NCBI RefSeq assembly: GCF_037042905.1
Contig: NC_087252.1
Location: 22,709,701 to 22,773,700 of the forward strand
DNA: 64,000 nt
Direction: 5' to 3'
Source of the DNA: Lytechinus pictus
Taxonomy: Eukaryota; Echinodermata; Echinoidea; Temnopleuroida; Toxopneustidae
Below the pieces are notes generated by a model. That model was not told where the DNA came from. It did no database searches and was given only the letters and a program-made list of their open reading frames with translations. Positions 1 through 11,839 of this stretch are shown piece after piece (position 1 is the first letter of the stretch; each line of letters begins with the position of its first letter). Position numbers and translations under genes: made by a program.

Positions 1-184
1 ATAAATTAAAAGAGATTATAAAGAGGAAAGTTAACAGAGGGGAGGATAATATACCTGTATATTGAATTAGTGATGGTTTAGTGTGTAAGAAAGGTTCACC
101 AGACGTGCTTGAAGTCGCTCTTAACTTTAATACAAACTTTATGAAATGGCCCCCTGGTTTGAAATTAGGAGACACTGCAGGACA

Positions 185-338
185 GGGCCCCATTGGATAA
201 AAGTACGGCCATTTTGCCATCCAATGGCAACTACCATGGTACCGCTGATCAACAGCCAATCAAAATCAAGGACTCCATGCAAGTTACCATTGGATGGCAC
301 AGTTACTGTAATGGCCACTTTTATGCAATGGGGCCCAG
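185..338. mobile_element. Short palindromic MITE
   Basis: The element is bounded by GGGCCCCATTG at the left and its reverse complement CAATGGGGCCC at the right. The arms stay similar for about 50 bases, through a shared CCATCCAATGG block, around a short centre. This is a non-autonomous inverted-repeat element with no coding capacity; its superfamily is not clear from this copy. Confidence 0.7.
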
Positions 339-3300
339 CTAGGTGTCAGTGTTCTTCACTGCTGATCCTAATTATTCAACTTACCATAATAATCAACTTG
401 CGGTTGTGGACTTCAACAGCCGGAAGAGTAGACAAACATAAATCATAACAAACTAATAATGAAAATGCTTCCTTGACAGAAAGTGATCATGCACATCTAG
501 TATTCTCATCTTTAAGTTAACAATCGACCTAGTCTCTTTTTAACTTGAACAGTTTGATCTGAACTTTTCTCTCAAGTATTCACTAACTTTCTCATCTACG
601 ATTCTGTTCTATTCACTGTATTCTTTGGAAAACTTCCCAGTGCTAAAACCCCAGAGGAAAATGTAGAAATGTAGAAAATTTCCTTTCAAAAAGCAAGTTA
701 GCCTTACTATTCCATGCATGGTTTTTTTTTAATAAAAATTATTTCATGCCCTCTTCCCCCACCTCCCATTTTCTTGAATAGTCTGTGAATTTTACTTTTT
801 TTCCTTTTGTCCCCCACCAACCTCTTTGAGGGAGAACATGTAGTTGCATGATCATCTTGAATAACCCATTTCCTATAAGTAGTAGGTGTTTTCTTTGGCA
901 AGGATGTTTAAAAAAAATATGAATTCAGATTTTAGTGTGAACAGTGGCATCCCTGCTCTCTTCTATTATCACACTCCTCTTTATTTCTCTCTCACCCTAT
1001 AACCTCTTCTCTGATCCTCTATCCCTCTCTCTTTATTTCTCTCTCACCCTATACCCCCTTCTCTGATCCTCTATCCCTCTCTCTCTCTTTCCCTCCCACT
1101 CATTCTCATCCTCGATTCCTCTCCCCTAACCTCTATCCCTCCCACACTCCCATCCTCTACCCCCTCTATTCATCCCTCCCCTCTCTCTCTATCTTTCTCT
1201 CCTCCCCTCTTTTCAGTCTTATTTGTACCTTGTAAGTGTAATTCTTACCAATACCCTCCCTTAAAGAGTATCATTTATGTTACTTCACGCCAATGGTATG
1301 TGCATCAAAATAAATTCTTAATCCATAATACATGCGCCTAAAGTTGCTCCCTTACCGTGACGTTGCTCTTTCACATTAACTCTGAGAAACTGGACCAGTG
1401 TATTCGACACCATGCATTAGTCAATGATTTCTCTTTCCAAATAATTACAAATCTCATTTATGCATTAATTTTCCTGGAACCACACTTGTAATTTCTACTG
1501 ATTAATCCATACTTTTCCCAGCACTTAGGAATCCTCCCTTAGTTTAATTCATAGGGCATGTGCTTTCAAGGAAATTTCTTTTCAAACCAATAAGGAAAAG
1601 TAGACAAATACCTTTTCTACCATTTGCAATCGAATAGTTAGAAAAATCAAGATTCCTGTATTATCAGAAATCACAAAAAAGCTTGACCTATTTACATGAC
1701 AGTGGTCACATATAATGAGCGAGCTGACTCGGTCGAGCGTGTCCCTGTACAGTGCCTATGACAGGCACATCAAGACGGCTGAACGGTCGCAGATGTGGTT
1801 ATCTTTGCAATGGCTTGAAAGAGTATCTCAAATATCTCAAATCAACATCTGGCAAACTTTCGATTAGTGTAAAAAGTAGTAGTTGCAATGGTCGCCGATA
1901 AGTTGGTAAACTGATCGAATTATTGAATTGTTTGGAGCTTTACTCTCAAGCCGAGTTGTGAAACACCTAAATCAATGAATAATGAAGAACTGCCAACATT
2001 ACACACTTAAGCTTATTTTATTCATACTTCTTTGTAAGTAAAGCCCCTTTCACAAATGGTGGTGCGACTGCTTACAACTGTTGCGATTGTGTGCAACATA
2101 TATTGTGAACACCAAGTGAACACAAACGGTCGTACAAGCAATTGTGAAAGCAACTTAGGAAACTTTACATGGGACATATATAACAATACATCATCAATTC
2201 TGAAACAAAGTCAATTTTGCAATGCCAGTACAAATTAGACAGATATAAAATATATACATACATGAAGGGGAAAATTCAGACCATAACATACATTAATTCA
2301 GGACGACATGTAAAGTGGAATTATTTTCAGAACAAAGAAGGTTGCCACAAAAAAATATAGGAGACATTGGATTCACACAGCATTAAAGCAATTTGGTTTG
2401 GTTGTTTCTAATTCAAGGTCTATGTTAACTACATGTATTATCTGGGGGCTTCAAATATGCATGGTAGAGGTTTTACTGACATAGCACCATGTCTGCAACA
2501 TGTACAAGCAATTGCATAGCCCACTGCAACACCTTTTTTTCATTTAAAAAAAAGGCATTGCACAGCCAACATCAGTATGTAGGCCCATATTCTAAAGAGT
2601 TAAACATCAATTATGGTTGAAATTTTTAAAAATGTACACAAAAGGTGCCACTTTTTTCTATGATTGATACTTGTTTGGTTCATCACTATTCAGTATGAAA
2701 ATTCACAATGTCTGAAAGATATCACTTTCCTTGACAAACACAGGAAAATAGCCATGAACTTTCTTCTTTTTGTATTGTAAACTTAAGTTTGATGTGTTTG
2801 GATACTGATAAATTTATGCAGCTGAATGTTGAACCAGATGTCAACCTAAGTCAAAGTTAAATTTCTGTTTATAATGCTAGTTAAGGTCCAATTTTCTGTT
2901 GTATACATGAATCTTGAATCATCATTGTAAACAATGATTGCAATTCGTCTTTAGAATCATCGGACCTTTCACACGCTCACTCGAAAACTGTGATTTGAAT
3001 TTGAATTCTGGAGCGAAGGCGGTATGTGTCCTTGGTGACTTCCATACGATGAGTGCATGACAATTGTATTATCTACTGAAGTGCTTGAAAGGACATGTAA
3101 GCTTCGCCCCCCAAAAGTTTAGAGGTCAAGCCTTTCACACCTGAAATTTGTACCGTACTTTGAGTGAAACTTAAATGAAATTCACCTCCGTAGTAGAATT
3201 TTTCAAATTCGTGATTGTGATTATCATTCGTGATTCTAGTTTGGTTTGATACGTGCTAAAAATTCGTCATTAGCCTTATTTTTCACTGGAATCAACATTG

Positions 3301-3693
3301 AAATTACGAAAAAAAAATTTACCGTGTGAAAGGGTGGTAAGTGTCTATCTGCTATGCAGGAATGCTAATTCATGTAACTGCAGTACCTACGGTGCTTGTC
3401 AATTCCATAACCACACCTCAGGATGCAATGTACATGCATCTGTTCTGGCATATGAGCACATATTCTTAACTTGCCGGGTCTAATTTAAATCTGACTCAAC
3501 TATGGAAAGCCAATTGTGACAAATCTCCTAATAATACAGGTTCAATTCATCAGCTCACTTGACACTTGAATCAATCATAAGTCTGGGAATATTATCTAGT
3601 TTTTATTACCATCGAAGCACTAGGAAAGAACATTGGCAGCAAAAGAAACATACAATGTACAAACAAAATATTGCCATTTTCTACTTCCCATAT

Positions 3694-4111
3694 ATTCGGT
3701 GGATTCACAATACAGTGCGCCATGCATCTATCGTTTGCGGCGGACAGGCCGAAATTTGCAATGCATCGTGGGGAAAAGGTCGACATCTGTTGCGCACTAG
3801 AGCATAAGCATGCAATATGCTGCACCGGCCGGCCGACGCGGTGTTCGGCCGGTTTGCATAAAATTATGCTGTTAACCAGGGTCCAGGAGGTGGGAGAGAA
3901 ATTTGCCGCATATTTATTTGCGAAATTTTGACTGTTTTTTGTGAAATTTTCCTCCCCTTTTTCCATATGGTTTTCATTTTCGAAGCATCCCGGTCACCAT
4001 ATAGTACACTAGCACTGTACGCTGCCTGCGTGCAATGTTGACCCCAAAGTTAGAAATTGGCCTGTACGCTGCAACCGATAGAGCGCGCACTGTATTGTGA
4101 ATCCACCGAAT
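3694..4111. mobile_element. MITE with about 60-bp terminal inverted repeats
   Basis: The left end begins ATTCGGTGGATTCACAATAC and the right end is its reverse complement. Similarity continues inward for roughly 60 bases, through a shared CAGTGCGC, a TATCG block and an ACAGGCC block. The 418-bp element has no gene; overlapping open frames on both strands at 3.6-4.0 kb are artefacts of it. Confidence 0.75.
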
Positions 4112-4798
4112 TGTATCAGAGTCAAAACCTTGCTTACATTGAAGTGAACTTCAGAATACGCACCATAGTATCTTTTAAGAAGGATAATAATAGGCATACT
4201 GTGTAACATAATGTAACCACACACAGGTTTATAAACATAGCCATTACCATTAAATTGATTCATTTGCGACAAAGTGACATTTCTGTATGAAAAACAACAA
4301 AAACAAAAGATGGGGTAAAATGCTAAATATACTACACATATTTGATCCTCATTTTAATTGAATCCGTAAAATTCATTCAATGTTTAAAAACATATTTAAA
4401 TAAGGATAATCATTGAAATAAAAAACAATTTCTAATTTCACTGTGGCAAGGTCAACAAGTGGAACTCAGTTATACATACAATTTTTATAGCAGCAGTGCT
4501 AACTTTGAAAAATAAAAGATTATTAATGTTTCAAAAAAGAGAGAGGAATGGTCCCTTATGTCTTGTTTCTGCTATGCCAGTGCGACAAAATCACTGCCCT
4601 TCGATGGTAATTTATTTTACTCTACGCACATGTTTCTATTACACATGTAATAATTTCTATCTATTTCAGGAAGATAAACTTTAAAAGCTTTTCAGGTATA
4701 TATACAATTTAAATTTATGAAAATATTTGTGTTCTCAGTTTGAAAAAGAGTCTAACACATATTAGGCAATGCTTTTATTTGAGTGCGTAGTATACAAA

Positions 4799-4935
4799 AT
4801 GTTTATGAGTGCTATGGACAGAATACTTCATTCAGTGAAAGATGAAATGATCCATTCAACGAGGCGTATTTGAATGGATCATTCATTTCATCTTTCACTG
4901 AATGAAGTATTCTGTCCATTGCACTCAAACATTCA
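4799..4935. repeat. Near-perfect hairpin with about 60-bp arms
   Basis: The left arm (about 4799-4862) and right arm (about 4870-4935) are near-perfect reverse complements, meeting around ACGAGGCG. Arm identity includes GGACAGAATACTTCATTCAG. Such a sequence would extrude or fold as a long stem. It may be a small foldback transposon. It encodes no protein and has no obvious target duplication. Confidence 0.8.
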
Positions 4936-5593
4936 TTATTTGGTTCATATGACAACCAAAAATCCTTTCCATTTCATTTACAAATTTGAATAAAAGCGCA
5001 TTCAGTCTGATCGTGGTCTGTTGATTGTCGCATACATTCAACACGCGCACTATACGTGTAGCGCCGGTGGTCTTGGCGCGCGTGCAATGGGCAAAATCGT
5101 ATGGATCCAAATTTGCATGATAAATGGATCCAAAATTGCACAGATGATGTCACTGCAAAATGGGCTGAATGATCAATATCAAACAACCAATCAAATGACA
5201 AGGATCTGTCTATAGGTGTCATATAACAGCCCATATGGGGAGTGCTAAATGGACATAAAAAATACTAAATTAACATCCCTGATATACTTAATTGTTAGAA
5301 ACATGAATGACAATGGAAAACATTTTTACATAGTAAGAGGCAAGTTTTATCAATAGTACTAAAAACAGAAAAGGGATATCATTGTAATATGCACTTGGCA
5401 TAGAAGGATACACATTGTTATAAAGCTTCCATAACCATTTATTTCCCTTCGTTGCTGTCTTTGCTTGAGGAGGAAGGGTAATATTAAAGAACTTTTCTTT
5501 ATATAGTCAACAAATATGTACAAATTATGATTCAAATGTCAGCAAATTATGCCAATATATTCACCGGTGGGGTCTAGCTGGATTAGACACAAT

Positions 5594-5910
5594 GGCCCGC
5601 ATTGTGAAGTCAGGTTTAACTTAGACCATGGTCTAACTCTGTGCTAAAATTATGGGAAGCAAAAAGTGTCAAAATTTGTATTAAGTTGTGTTTCTTACAT
5701 GTATGTTTACTGTGCTATTTCCTGATTCATTGATGGTGAAGACAATCATCTATTTATATACTTCCTAGACAATTATGAATGATTTGAGAGCCAAATGAGC
5801 TGAAATATGATATCTCTACTGTTAGTGATTTATGTAACAATTGGCTATCCATACTTAAACCACAACTTTAAACCCGAGTTTAAGTTAAACCCAACTTCAG
5901 AATACGGGCC
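5594..5910 (-). mobile_element. MITE, copy A of the GGCCCGTATTCTGAAGTC family
   Basis: A 317-bp element with terminal repeats of the form GGCCCG...GAAGTCRGGTTTAACTTA at both ends. A second copy in the opposite orientation lies at 7712-8018, with matching internal sequence such as the AATTATGGGAAGC block. It has no coding capacity. Unlike copy B, I see no long flanking duplication here. Confidence 0.8.
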
Positions 5911-6830
5911 ATACAACCCCACAATTAAACCTGGCAAGATCCCAGCTACAAGTATGATGTTCAACCAAGAGACAGGGATGTAGTGCAGGGTAAGAAATAA
6001 TTGTCATTTCTAGGGGCTATTTCCTTTTCCACATTGGGACGATTTCAGAAATTGGCGGGATATTACTTTCATTTGAATGGCTACTTTTAGGGGTGAAAAG
6101 TAACTGTGCAGTATTAAAAAGCAAATATTATTCTTCTGCCACAATGAGAATATTGATTTTCCTAAATATTTTCCTTGGAACAGATATTGGGGTGACTCTA
6201 ATAATGGTCGCCCTAAAGCGTGCATTTAGGGGGAATTTTAGGCCGGGGCGAATTGGGCCGTCATGAGGGCGAAATCACCCATCGCCCTCATGTCTTGTAT
6301 TTCCTACGCAGAGTCTAGGCCGGCCTCGAGGCCACATTTAGCCAGCCTTGGCCCCGTCCCGAGTCACATGTTCAAAGTCTATGGGAGAAGGTTTTCTCCA
6401 GTGGACTATTGACTTGGAAGTACTGGCTTTGACTACATCCCTGCTCACGGATATTGTCAGGATTGGAATTGTTCAGCATATCCATAACCCATGATGAGAT
6501 GTAATACATATATTTACAATTTATATTCAATTTTGCATTACGCCATACGGAGCTTAACTCCCTTGTAATGTTGAACTCATCAAATGAGTGAAAATATTCC
6601 CCAAGCTACAAGTATATGAATAACTCAGGCTTAAAGGGCCTACATGTATATTACATTTCAAAGCTAGACAGTGCAAAAAAATGATATGAATATTCACATG
6701 AAAAATTAATGCAATATCTACAGCAAAGTGAACAGGTATCTGACACGAAAGGCTTGCTTCTACTAAAGATCACCCTTTGGAAACTTCCCCTTTCATTTCA
6801 TCTACAATGCTAAATAATATACACTTAATT

Positions 6831-7186
6831 GGTGGGTGTTTCACTAAAGGTGTTTATAAGTTATGAATCACTTTGCATGTGACTGGTGATTCTTTCTCGT
6901 GCCAAATGACATCCCTACATAGCCGACTATAGCACCTAAGAACAGGTTCCAGTCGTGCGTGAAGTTGAGCAGGGGGGTGTTTCACAAATAGTTAAGTATA
7001 ACCTAGAGTCGCACTTATATGCCGACGCGTATGATTTGAAATGCGCAATCTTATCGATCAATACGCAGTAGTGCGCGTCCTCTTGGCATGATCTGACCAA
7101 TGCGATCATGCCTTTTATACCGCACGCTACTAGGCATTTAAGTGCGACTCTAAGTCATACTTAAGTCTTTGCGAAACACCCCCCCG
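6831..7186. mobile_element. Two adjacent foldback elements of the GGTGTTTCA family
   Basis: The first (about 6831-6970) starts GGTGGGTGTTTCA and has the ACTGGTGATYCTTTCT core typical of the family, but its right arm is cut short. The second (6973-7186) runs from GGGGGTGTTTCAC to GCGAAACACCCCC. Its long complementary arms contain GTCGCAC and GTGCGAC. Both are non-coding palindromic elements. Confidence 0.65.
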
Positions 7187-7617
7187 GATTTATGAAACAT
7201 CCACCAGGTGAGACAAATACTCTGCCGTCCCATGACGAAGGGAATCAACCGGAATTAGTTCCTCAGTTAATGAGGAAAATGTGTCATTGTTTTGTGAAAA
7301 TAGTTGTTGGCTTTTGACGCGTCTGTATTTCACAAATTGGTGACTAAACATGTATGACTCCAAATCCTTTTGCACCATGTAGAGCATACAGAAAATGTCC
7401 CAAAGTATGAAAAAAAGAAAATATGCTACCTTTTGTCGTGAGATGGCAATGTTGATCATTATCTCCCTAATCAATAAACCTTGACTTAAAAAAATCAAAT
7501 TAAAGAAAAAAGCGACAATTATTGAACCCCAAGAAAAAGTTAGCTTATGTGAAAACAGGAATCAAAGAGTAGGATCAATGAAAGTTTGAGAACAATTTGG
7601 CAATTTGAAACCTGACT

Positions 7618-8108
7618 TGGTGGGTGTATCTTAAAGCTGACACTTCTTGTGTTTCACAATAATCCCTATGTAACCAAATTAGCACCTTTAAATATGTTCC
7701 AGACATTCATAGGCCCGTATTCTGAAGTCGGGTTTAACTTAAACTCAGGTTCAAAGTTGTGGTTTAAGTATGGATAGCCAATTGTTACATAAATCACTAA
7801 CAGTAGAGATATCATATTTCAGCTCATTTGGCCCTCAAATCATTCATAATTGTCTAGGAAGTATGAATATATGATTGTCTTCACCATTGAAGAATCAGGA
7901 AAGAGCACAGTAAAATTAACATACAACTTAATAAAAATGTTGACACTTTTGGCTTCCCATAATTTTAGCACAGAGTTAGAGCATGGTCTAAGTTAAACTT
8001 GACTTCAGAATACGGGCCTATGTAACCAAATTAGCACCTTTAAATATGTTCCAGACATTCATAAAGTCTTTCCTAACTTTATGAACAGCTTCCTGAAACA
8101 CCACCTGG
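7618..8108. mobile_element. Foldback element interrupted by another MITE
   Basis: The outer element begins TTGGTGGGTGTATCTTAAAG and ends AACAGCTTCCTGAAACACCACC, matching the foldback family seen elsewhere in the window. It is split by the MITE at 7712-8018. A 45-bp stretch of the outer element is repeated exactly on the two sides of the insertion (7667-7711 and 8019-8063). Confidence 0.75.
7712..8018 (+). mobile_element. MITE, copy B of the GGCCCGTATTCTGAAGTC family
   Basis: A 307-bp element with terminal repeats GGCCCGTATTCTGAAGTC and its complement, inverted relative to the copy at 5594-5910. It is flanked by a perfect 45-bp direct duplication, far longer than the 2-10 bp that DNA transposons normally make. 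Confidence 0.8.
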
Positions 8109-8727
8109 GGCCTGTTTCACAAAACTTGTTATAATGACAAAGTTGCAATAAGTTTAAAGCTACTGAAATCATTCAATTTGATTGGCTGATGGTAGACATG
8201 TTACAGCAAATGTGCATTTGTTATTAAAACAAATCTTTATGAAATGGGACCCAAATCTTTCACTTTATGGTCTCTTTATTTTTGTAACCTTGGTTAAGTC
8301 GCAATAATCCAGTCTTAACATACATGTTGGTCCTACACTACAAGAAACCTCTCACAACTACACAAGGCAAGTTATTACAGTAATATTGTTCCACCTAATT
8401 TGTAGGCTGGGTAGGGATCAAAGCAAACTATCGCTAATCTCCATTATTTACATGATTTGCATTATAAACATCCCTATTAAGTGTTTGAAAAGGACTGTTT
8501 CGAATCAAGAATTTTCTTAAGAAATAAAATGAAGAGATTTCAAAACATATGATAATGTGTATATTGGAGAAAACAATATCATACAGTAGTCCACAATATT
8601 ACACACATGGCAAAATGTACATTAGTGCTCATAAAAGTAAGCAAAAAAATACAGTCAAACCCATCTAAGCAGCCACCCATCGAGAGTGAAAACATTGACT
8701 CCCATTCGAAAGGAATATGTCCTAGAC

Positions 8728-9108
8728 CCCGTTCTCACTAAACTTTCTCAAACTAGTCCAGCGGAAACCGGTTTAGGAAACCGGTTTGGAAGAACGATTG
8801 CTAGCGTTCTCATCTGATCACCCGAAAGTGCTTTTCAGAACCACTTCTCGTAAAGCGGTCTTGTTGCTACAGGAACGCTATCAGTGACAGTGGAGTGACG
8901 TTTCAAAAGAAATTTGAAACAGCACAGCAGACGGTTGTGTTCTCACCGACGCTTAACTAGTTGAACGAGGCAAAGCGAAATTGAAAACTACATCGCGAGG
9001 TGGTCTTCCGAACCAGTTCGGACAATCGCTTCCAAGGCCGCTTCAACTGTTCTCATTACACTTGTTTCCACTAAACTGGTTTTAGGACGGTAATGAGAAC
9101 AGGGTCAT
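8728..9108. mobile_element. MITE with GACCCYGTTCTCAYT ends
   Basis: The left end reads GACCCCGTTCTCACTAAA and the right end is the complement of GACCCTGTTCTCATTACC. Imperfect complementary arms inside contain AAACCGGTTT-type blocks. It is about 380 bp long and non-coding. Confidence 0.65.
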
Positions 9109-9374
9109 AAAATCCGTCTACACTTCGCCACCTGTGTCCTGTGGCCACTGTTTCTGTTTCCATTGGGTGGCCTTAACAGATTTGAACGAACACCAAATAA
9201 GACAATAATACAGTACGTCACATTGCCACACCACTCCACTTAACAATGAAAAATAAGCCATGATTGTACAGCGTATTACAAATGTTTCAACAAAGGAGAG
9301 TGTATAGTATATTTTACAGAATTTGGTTAGCACCCATGTGGCTTTGAGTCCAGAGAAGGACGCCTTAAAAAGGA

Positions 9375-9552
9375 AAGTCAACCCTCAAAAAGGTGATTTT
9401 GCATCCTACCAGGTACCCATTTAGCACCCGAGTGGAGAGTGGCAAAGTGTGGATTGACGCCTTGCCAAAGGACGCTAGGCCATGGAGGGATTCAAACGTG
9501 CATCCCCCTGATTACAAGGCGAGAGGCAGAACCACTACACCATAGCTTTAAA
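9375..9552 (-). mobile_element. tRNA-derived SINE
   Basis: On the minus strand the head reads as a tRNA-like sequence. It has an A-box-like TGGTGTAGTGGTTC, an anticodon-like region, and a B-box-like GTTTGAATCCC, followed by unrelated tail sequence. The internal RNA polymerase III promoter layout supports a SINE rather than a working tRNA, because the acceptor stem does not close. Confidence 0.6.
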
Positions 9553-9840
9553 CTACACCACACCATATTGAGGGAGGAATAAAACTTACTTTACATTAGA
9601 GGAAAATATCCCATATTTTATAATACAATTTTTTGTAAGTAGTGAAACTGACTTCATCAGCTCTCTCATACGTGTTGTGCATATAAATGTTTTCGGAAAA
9701 TAAGTGAAACTTTGAAATGACTTTCTTATATTCCATTCCATTTTGAATTTTTTTTCATCATTATGCTTCCTTGATTTTTCTCTATATATCCAAATTATCT
9801 TTAGAGGGGTGACTTTCCCTCTAGTCTGGTCCATGTTAAG

Positions 9841-10085
9841 TAGTGTTTGAGCTCAGTCGGTAGAGTGGGGGATTCGTATTCTGGTGACCCGGGTTCGATT
9901 CACACTTGGTGCGCTAGTGCCCTTTGGTAAGGCATTAATCCTCATTACCAGGTCCTTAGGAGAGGACCTTAAGCCATCGGTCCTCTGGTTGCTTGCTTAC
10001 AAGCATTCATTTCTTAGCTTAAAAAATCCCCACCAATCAAACCAATTTATTTTAAGTGCTATCTCACAAAGAAATGGGAAATGAT
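9841..10085 (+). mobile_element. tRNA-derived SINE
   Basis: Contains GAGCTCAGTCGGTAGAGTGG (A box) and GGGTTCGATTC (B box) at tRNA spacing, followed by about 180 bases of non-tRNA tail ending in an A-rich and GATGATGAT segment. It is best read as a SINE head plus tail; it is not a complete cloverleaf. Confidence 0.65.
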
Positions 10086-10812
10086 TAAAACCTTTCATTG
10101 GATGGATGATGATGATATATTCCCAAATACTTTCTTATAATTAGCCATTATTTATAATAATTTTACCTTTTTTTTTACTAATTCTTTGTAAACTAGGGGT
10201 CAATGGCAGTGTCCAATATCTGGATGGAATGCAGAATCCAGAAAAATGCTAGGTGTTAAGTGCCAAGAATAGGCCTGCATACAGATTTGCAACAATGTCA
10301 TGTGATAGTCACACCATCGAAACTAAATAATTCTTATAATATTAGTGTGAAGTGCAGAGAGAAGAGAAGTCGTCTAGTAAACTATCTCTGTTCTCTAAAA
10401 GATCACTTTTACTCAATCAATGCAGAGACTTGCATTTATTGCACAATGGCAAGTTAGGGGGCCAAAATGAATTTTTGGAGAAAAATGGAGAAAAAAATGA
10501 AGAATACAAAATCTACATGGACATCACGTTTTAAATCACAACACTATACTTTCATAATTTTCCTAGTAATATCTAGGACATTATCTTTCTCATGAGCCAG
10601 GGAATGAATAATTTGTCTATACCAAGTATTTTTTCACGATTAAAAAAACACTAAAATAAGCATGGGGAAGAATGTGTTTATATGATGCTATGCGAATGAA
10701 TTCGAAAATTTATATGTCTTCATTTACATGATTTTGGTAATATTTTACTTGAACAGCATATTCACGAGTTCATGAGTTTTGCATAGCCTCATTTTATATA
10801 CGGGGCAAGAGC

Positions 10813-10987
10813 TGAGGGGTGTTTCGTAATGCTGTTCGTAAGTTAAGAGCGACTGGTGAACCCTTCTTCCGCGCTAAATAATCCCCAATGAACATTTAAT
10901 GGTGAATACCATTTACCACAACAAATGATCACCAGTCATTCATAAAATCACTCTTAAGTAACGAACAGCTTTATGAAACATCCCCCG
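10813..10987. mobile_element. Foldback element of the GGTGTTTCA family
   Basis: Begins GGGGTGTTTCGTAATGCTG and ends ACAGCTTTATGAAACATCCCCC. The arms carry TAAGTTAAGAGCGACT and its near complement. It is the same family as the copies near 37.2, 45.7, 51.5, 52.2, 52.5 and 53.2 kb. Non-coding. Confidence 0.75.
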
Positions 10988-11839
10988 GATGTTAGGAGTG
11001 ATTTTTTTTTCAACTGATGGGCAAGCAAAATTGAAAAAAAGAAAAGAATTAAAACGACTTTATATATTTGATTTCATCTAATAAAAGATCATTTTAAAAT
11101 TCTTCCTAATTGCAAGTCAAACTCCGAAATTGAAAATTCCATCTCAGAAACTCTGAGACAAAGGAATCTAAAATGTAGCAAAAAAGTACAATAAATCATT
11201 CAATGCTCATGCAGCTTTAAAAAAAAATGCAATTCATTTTAGAGGCCGGTGCAATTAATTACTGGTATTACAAATCAATCACAAAATTCACTGAACGGTT
11301 GGATATTAATTTAATTGAATTACTTGCAACTGCTAAAAATTGCAATTGATTACAAATTACAATCACTGCCTGAGTTGTGATTGATCTGGGAACCAAAAAT
11401 TAAGTTGCGATTGATTTCAAGTATCATGCACTGCTCTCTTATATTTGGCAAAAGAATGAGTTGTAGTTTTTGAACATCTGATCTTACGCCCCCCCCCCCC
11501 CCCCACCCCTGCAATCTCCAACTTATTCACTGTGAGGAGAAAATGGAGCTGTGCAGTTCAGGAACTTATCTCATTTTGGAGATCTCATGCTGAATCGAGA
11601 GATCTGAATAGACAAACCAATGAATTAATTTGGTCCTTCAACACCATCCTTCGACCTGTGTTGTATATATTCATGTATTTCAGAGCAAAAGCATATGACC
11701 AACCTATCACGATGAAATGAAGTGAAAAGCATTGCATGCAACAAAATTCCAGCGTACTGCCATTTTTTAAATCAACACTGAAATGACATAGAAACAAGAC
11801 ATTTCCAGAGACGATGGGTTAAGAATGCATCTTCAATTC

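Larger units (their letters stand above)
1..11839. other. Gene-free, transposon-rich intergenic region
   Basis: I find no coding region here that I can support. Open frames are short, have no recognisable domains and often run through inverted repeats. The stretch holds many short inverted-repeat elements and SINEs, listed separately. It also holds a pyrimidine-rich tract at about 955-1230 (CTCTCT and CCCTCT runs) and a C-run near 11489. Degenerate repeat-like sequence around 2040-3330 is bounded by CCTTTCACA-type ends. The remainder, for example 10,100-10,800 and 11,000-11,500, is plain AT-rich sequence in which I see nothing. Confidence 0.7.

Noticed and set aside
9841..9915. A working tRNA gene
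   Set aside because: A and B boxes are present, but the acceptor stem does not close and the sequence continues into a SINE-like tail.
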